From contig NC_068939.1 of NCBI RefSeq assembly GCF_016801865.2, forward strand, positions 66,619,273 to 66,683,272: a stretch of DNA of 64,000 nt, given 5' to 3'. This document shows, piece by piece, positions 60,134 to 64,000 of this stretch. Origin of the DNA: Culex pipiens pallens. Its lineage: Eukaryota; Arthropoda; Insecta; Diptera; Culicidae. Numbering within the stretch: position 1 is the first letter of the stretch; each line of letters starts with the position of its first letter. Under the pieces are notes generated by a model. That model made no database searches and was not told the DNA's origin. It was given only the letters and a program-made list of their open reading frames with translations. Made by a program: the position numbers and the translations under genes.

Positions 60134-61696
60134 GTGAGAGAAACACTGCGGAATGCCGACGGTGTTTCTGTTTTTGCGGAAATATGGTTTAACGTTTTGA
60201 TAAAAAAAAACTTTTTTCAACCTATGATTTTTTGTGAAAAATTTGATTGCAGAAGGGCAGACATAAACTAAAAATTGCTTTTGCTAATATTAATTTAATT
60301 TAACTGTAATCAAGCATAAGGCACTTTGTGATACTTTTTGCTTAAAAATTTTGAAAACATGGCAGTAAAAACATGGCATGGCATGGCAGTAAAAATAAAC
60401 AATATTTCAAGAACTTTAAGTTGGATTACTATTAGTAGTTTAGCATTGTATTGCACTAATAAGATATATTTTTTAAATTAAAAAAATATATTTTTTAAAA
60501 TAAATATGTTTGAACATTTGTTAAAATTAAATGAATTTATTCTCAATATAAACCCCGGTTCAAGACCTCCCAGAGCTTCAACAATCGATGCACCTTCTAA
60601 AGTACACCTTCATCTCCGTCAAAATTCCGAGGGCGTGTAGAATGACAGCGCAAACATTGAAAAATAAACGCGTCCATTGAAATCTCAGCCATTCTTTTCA
60701 CGGTGCTTTACCGGGTGGAATATGCATAAGCCGATCGCGATGCAGCAAGTTTTTGAACTTTTTTCCCCTTCCATTCCAATGCAATACAGACAGGTACAAT
60801 CTGTATTCTTAACACGAAACACTCCGACACTCTGTGTGCGTGTGTGTGTGTTTGCCATCATAATTCATAACCCACCATTATGCAGCAAAATATGAATTAT
60901 GAGCCGTGAAAGAACTTTGGCGGCGAAACTTTATCTTGTTTCTTTTTGGGTTCCACCCCTCCTTGACCAGGCACCAGGTTTTGGCCAACCCACGGGAACC
61001 CGATGATGATGATTATTATTATTACCAAAAACCACCACCAGATTACTCTAAAGTGGGGTCGAGGGAAGAAATAATTAAGAAGCTATTAAGTCAAGAGCGG
61101 GGCAAGCAACTACTGAAGTTTTGCGCACATCATCTGTCTGGATTAGTGATGTGATAAATCTGACCCCAAAGTATGATAAATTGTGCCAACATCCCGCACC
61201 GGAGTCTGTTTTAATGCTCTCTCCCTCTCTGCTACTCTTCGAGAGTATGTTTTCGGAAGCTGGGCGGTTTGTTTGACAGTACGCACGAGGTTCCTGAAAT
61301 TTATTGCACCAAAAGGTTCACGCCTCTAATCGGATATTCATCATCGCAGCGTTGGTTTACTCATATAAATGATGCACTAAGGTGTTTCGAGTACCATAAA
61401 CGTTTCTACCAGGAATTTTACTTACAAAACAATATTTCTAGACTAAAATATTACGCATTCTGCATCTGCTAGAAGCACACTGTTGCTTAAGATGATGTAA
61501 ACTTGTTTGACCAAGTCATATTTTTTTTTTTTAAAGAAGGTATTTATACGGCGTGTTTTCTAGAACAAACTTTTGAGGAAAAAATAGTCATCCTACCATC
61601 AAAACTTTCTTATAGTGTTATAGTAAATGCTCTCAGCTTTTCGATGCTTCCAAGTGGAAAATGTTTAATCGAGAAAAAGCTAAGAAATCTATTTTT
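60134..61696. other. Putative intron or intergenic DNA
   Basis: AT-rich to 60540, then 60540-61300 is less repetitive with mixed composition (AGCCGATCGCGATGCAG, GATGATGATGATTATTATTATT, a (GT)n run at 60838). No coding exon with good splice sites was found. Confidence 0.4.
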
Positions 61697-62034
61697 TAGG
61701 TTTTGCCTTCCTCACTTTACTGAGGAAAGGCTATAAAATCACTCGAAAAATGAAACATATCGAAACATATCGACTCAGGATCATGTTCTGAGCAAATGTC
61801 CAGATCCCTATTGCAAACCGTCGTTAGTTAAATAATCGAAAGACCTTTCAAATGAGCCTAACACATCAAGGATAGGACAACCATATCAAAAGTTATTATC
61901 ACTTAAGTGTTATGTATACACTTTTTGGAGGCCGGATTTCAGATATTGTGAGGGGGAATGTTGCTATTTTTACTGAATGTATTAACCATATGAATGTGAG
62001 AAAGGCACCAACCACCTAAAGGTGGATTTAGTAA
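61697..62034 (-). repeat. 'GCCTTCCTCAC' repeat, copy C
   Basis: Inverse orientation: GCCTTCCTCACTTTACTGAGG at the left and CACCAACCACCTAAAGGTGG at the right match the ends of 9107-9705. About 340 bp, with most of the interior lost. Confidence 0.65.
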
Positions 62035-62253
62035 CGTTTTTTTTAAACAAATCACATCGTTTCAATTTCATTATTTATTGGAAACGGTTAAAGACCTGTT
62101 CAGGAAACTTGTCAAATAATGTGTTCCATGTCTCACTTACTTATCAACATATGCAAAAGAAGACAAGAAACAACTTTGTTTAACTGAGTTTTTGTATATG
62201 TGGGATTTGTTTAGAAACAAAAATCATAAAACCTAATAAAATCAACAAACATG

Positions 62254-62525
62254 AGAGCAGTTCTCTCAGATTTCGGTCATTCGATTTTTTTTTGTATTTT
62301 TTTATCCGACTGATTTTTTTGGCGCCTTCGGTATGCCCAAAGAAGACATTTTGCATCATTAATTTATTTATATAATTTTCCATTCAAATTTGGCAGCTGT
62401 CCATACAAAAATGACATGTGAAAATTGAAACATCTGTATCTTTTGAAGGAATTTTTGATCGATTTGGTGTCTTCGGCAAAGTTGTAGGTATGGATACGGA
62501 CTACACTGAAAAAAATGATATACGG
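62254..62525 (+). repeat. Single arm of the GAGCAGTTCTCT foldback family
   Basis: GAGCAGTTCTCTCAGATTTC through GACTACACTGAAAAAAATGATA matches the left arm of the palindrome at 35653-37577 over about 270 bp; the second arm is absent. Confidence 0.7.
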
Positions 62526-63039
62526 TACAACAAATTTTGATATAACAAAAATGTTCACAGTTTTTAGATTACCAATGGAATTACTCATTGGTTTTAATCA
62601 ATAAATATTATTTCTGCTATTCCGCTAAATGTCAACTTTTTCTGTCCTTCTGAAGAAACGAAACGGCCTACTTTCTCTACCAAAAATAACAGAATAGAAA
62701 ATTAATACCTTTCAATACCAGAGCTGAAAAGTTCTAAAAAAATAACTCTTCAACACTTCTTTCGAAAAGTAATTTTTTTCAATATTTTTTGTTTTGAACG
62801 GCAAATTCACACATGGATGATAAATATAAAATTCCAATCAAAAAGTGTTTTTCGGAATTGCAAAAAATGATGTAAGCAACTTGTTGCAAACCGATATTTT
62901 TTCCTGCACTCGTCTTATATGTACGACTCGTGCTGAAAAGATCTGCTTTTTGCAACTTGTTGCATAAACTACTATTTCCTCATGCAAGCATCAACCAGGT
63001 GCATGGATACAAAAAAAAAATTAAAATTCGAAAACAGAC
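62526..63039. other. AT-rich intergenic DNA
   Basis: A short inverted pair around 62880-62970 (AGCAACTTGTTGCAAAC / TTTGCAACTTGTTGCATAA) suggests another MITE end. Nothing coding. Confidence 0.4.
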
Positions 63040-63716
63040 TAACGTCATGATTCGAAATCCGGACACTTAGTACCATATTATTTTTGTTATAGCTGGCAAA
63101 AAATCATGTAATTAGTTGGAAATGAAGAAATTTCATCAGGATTTAGTATAAACAGTCAGTTTTAAGAGAATGTATGCAAAATATGTCTTTTCTAATAATT
63201 TTTCATCAGAATTTGATAATTAAAATGACTTGTTGTGCTTCGAAACCCGGACACTGTTAAAACTGATTCGAAATCCGGACACTTTTGCTTCGAATTCCGG
63301 ACACTCGATTTTGCTTATGAATCGCACAAATTTGGACTTAAATGTTAGTGAATGGCATTCTTTAGGTCTCAAATATGCTGTTAACATCAAAACAATCGAT
63401 AGTTTATATAAAAAATGGCTAGAATTTAAGAAAATCAAAAACATAAATTTCTGCTTTGCCTTCCCGGTGCTTCGGACGCCTATGAAATATTTCAGTTGAA
63501 ATGTTTCGCATTTTTGGTAAACTTATACTTTTATTTTATTTAATTGTTTTGGCATTATTTACAGCGTTCAAACTAACTTTAAATGAAAGTTGATGTTGGA
63601 GTTCATCAAATAACACAGTTTTGACATTCATAATGCGAACTTGTAACCAAATAATTGATAAAACAAGTTGAAGTGTCCGGGTTTCGAAGCGTCCGGGAAT
63701 TCGAATCATGACGTTA
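63040..63716 (+). mobile_element. TIR element, TAACGTCATGATTCGAA family, copy 4
   Basis: TAACGTCATGATTCGAAATC at the left and GAATTCGAATCATGACGTTA at the right are inverted. 677 bp, the same length and orientation as copy 1 (20194-20870) and largely collinear with it. Confidence 0.88.
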
Positions 63717-64000
63717 CACATTACTGTTGCAAGCTTCAAAAGTCATATTTTTCATAAGTATAAAGTAAAGATAAAGTGTTATAAAACGTTTAACTGTTGC
63801 AAAGGTTAAAATTGCAATAAAATTCGTTTGTTTTCAATTCAGAATGATCAAAACACCGTCATATAGTTTTATGTCAAACCAAAAATTAAATACTTTTTCA
63901 ATATTTAAACAAAGAAAAAACAAAACATCCACATCAAACTATATGAACAAAAAATCAATGTAATTCATAAATGTTTTTAAAAAGGTGAGATTTATGAGAC
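63717..64000. other. AT-rich end of window
   Basis: I see no gene or defined repeat here. Confidence 0.5.

Overview
This is AT-rich, repeat-dense eukaryotic DNA from an insect, most likely a culicine mosquito (Culex-like). The reasons are the gene content (an Arrowhead LIM-homeobox gene and an insect alpha integrin, both with short 55-83 nt introns), arthropod-type TATA/initiator promoters, and many families of non-autonomous DNA transposons and tRNA-derived SINEs. The species is an inference; no search was possible.

Layout. 1-7.2 kb holds Arrowhead (Awh) on the + strand: a coding mini-exon (Met-Lys), a 3.4 kb intron carrying repeats, then the LIM and homeodomain exons. 7.25-16.04 kb holds an eight-exon alpha integrin on the - strand, tail-to-tail with Awh. 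Its last exon, 24 codons of cytoplasmic tail, lies 5 kb from the rest of the gene, across an intron filled with nested transposons. 16.6-18.5 kb is a 1.84 kb array of T-rich 7-bp repeats. 18.66-19.55 kb (-) is a secreted proline-rich protein with its own TATA box and poly(A) signal. 23.36-23.86 kb (+) is a small secreted single-exon protein with the same layout. From 24 kb to the end the DNA is mostly transposon-derived: simple TIR elements, large foldback palindromes, Helitron-like fragments, SINEs and tandem repeats. Less repetitive islands (about 29.5-30.6, 31.2-31.7, 34.5-35.1, 37.8-38.2, 42.5-45.0 and 59.5-60.2 kb) may hold regulatory DNA or first exons. Two small hypothetical genes (52.6 and 58.4 kb) and one GC-rich 5' exon (ends 60133) are offered with low confidence.

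The strongest observations are these. (1) The Awh stop codon is TGA followed by C, and the frame stays open for 36 more codons of transcription-factor-like composition, a good candidate for stop-codon readthrough. (2) The detached integrin tail exon can be recovered by frame and splice phase. (3) Several transposon insertions can be dated relative to each other, because the window itself contains empty sites and exact target-site duplications (8-bp hAT-type, TA-type, and 13-15 bp SINE-type). (4) Many of these elements are filled with one short, often palindromic motif repeated throughout, a different motif in each family. No transposase, reverse transcriptase or other transposon protein gene was recognised anywhere in the window.
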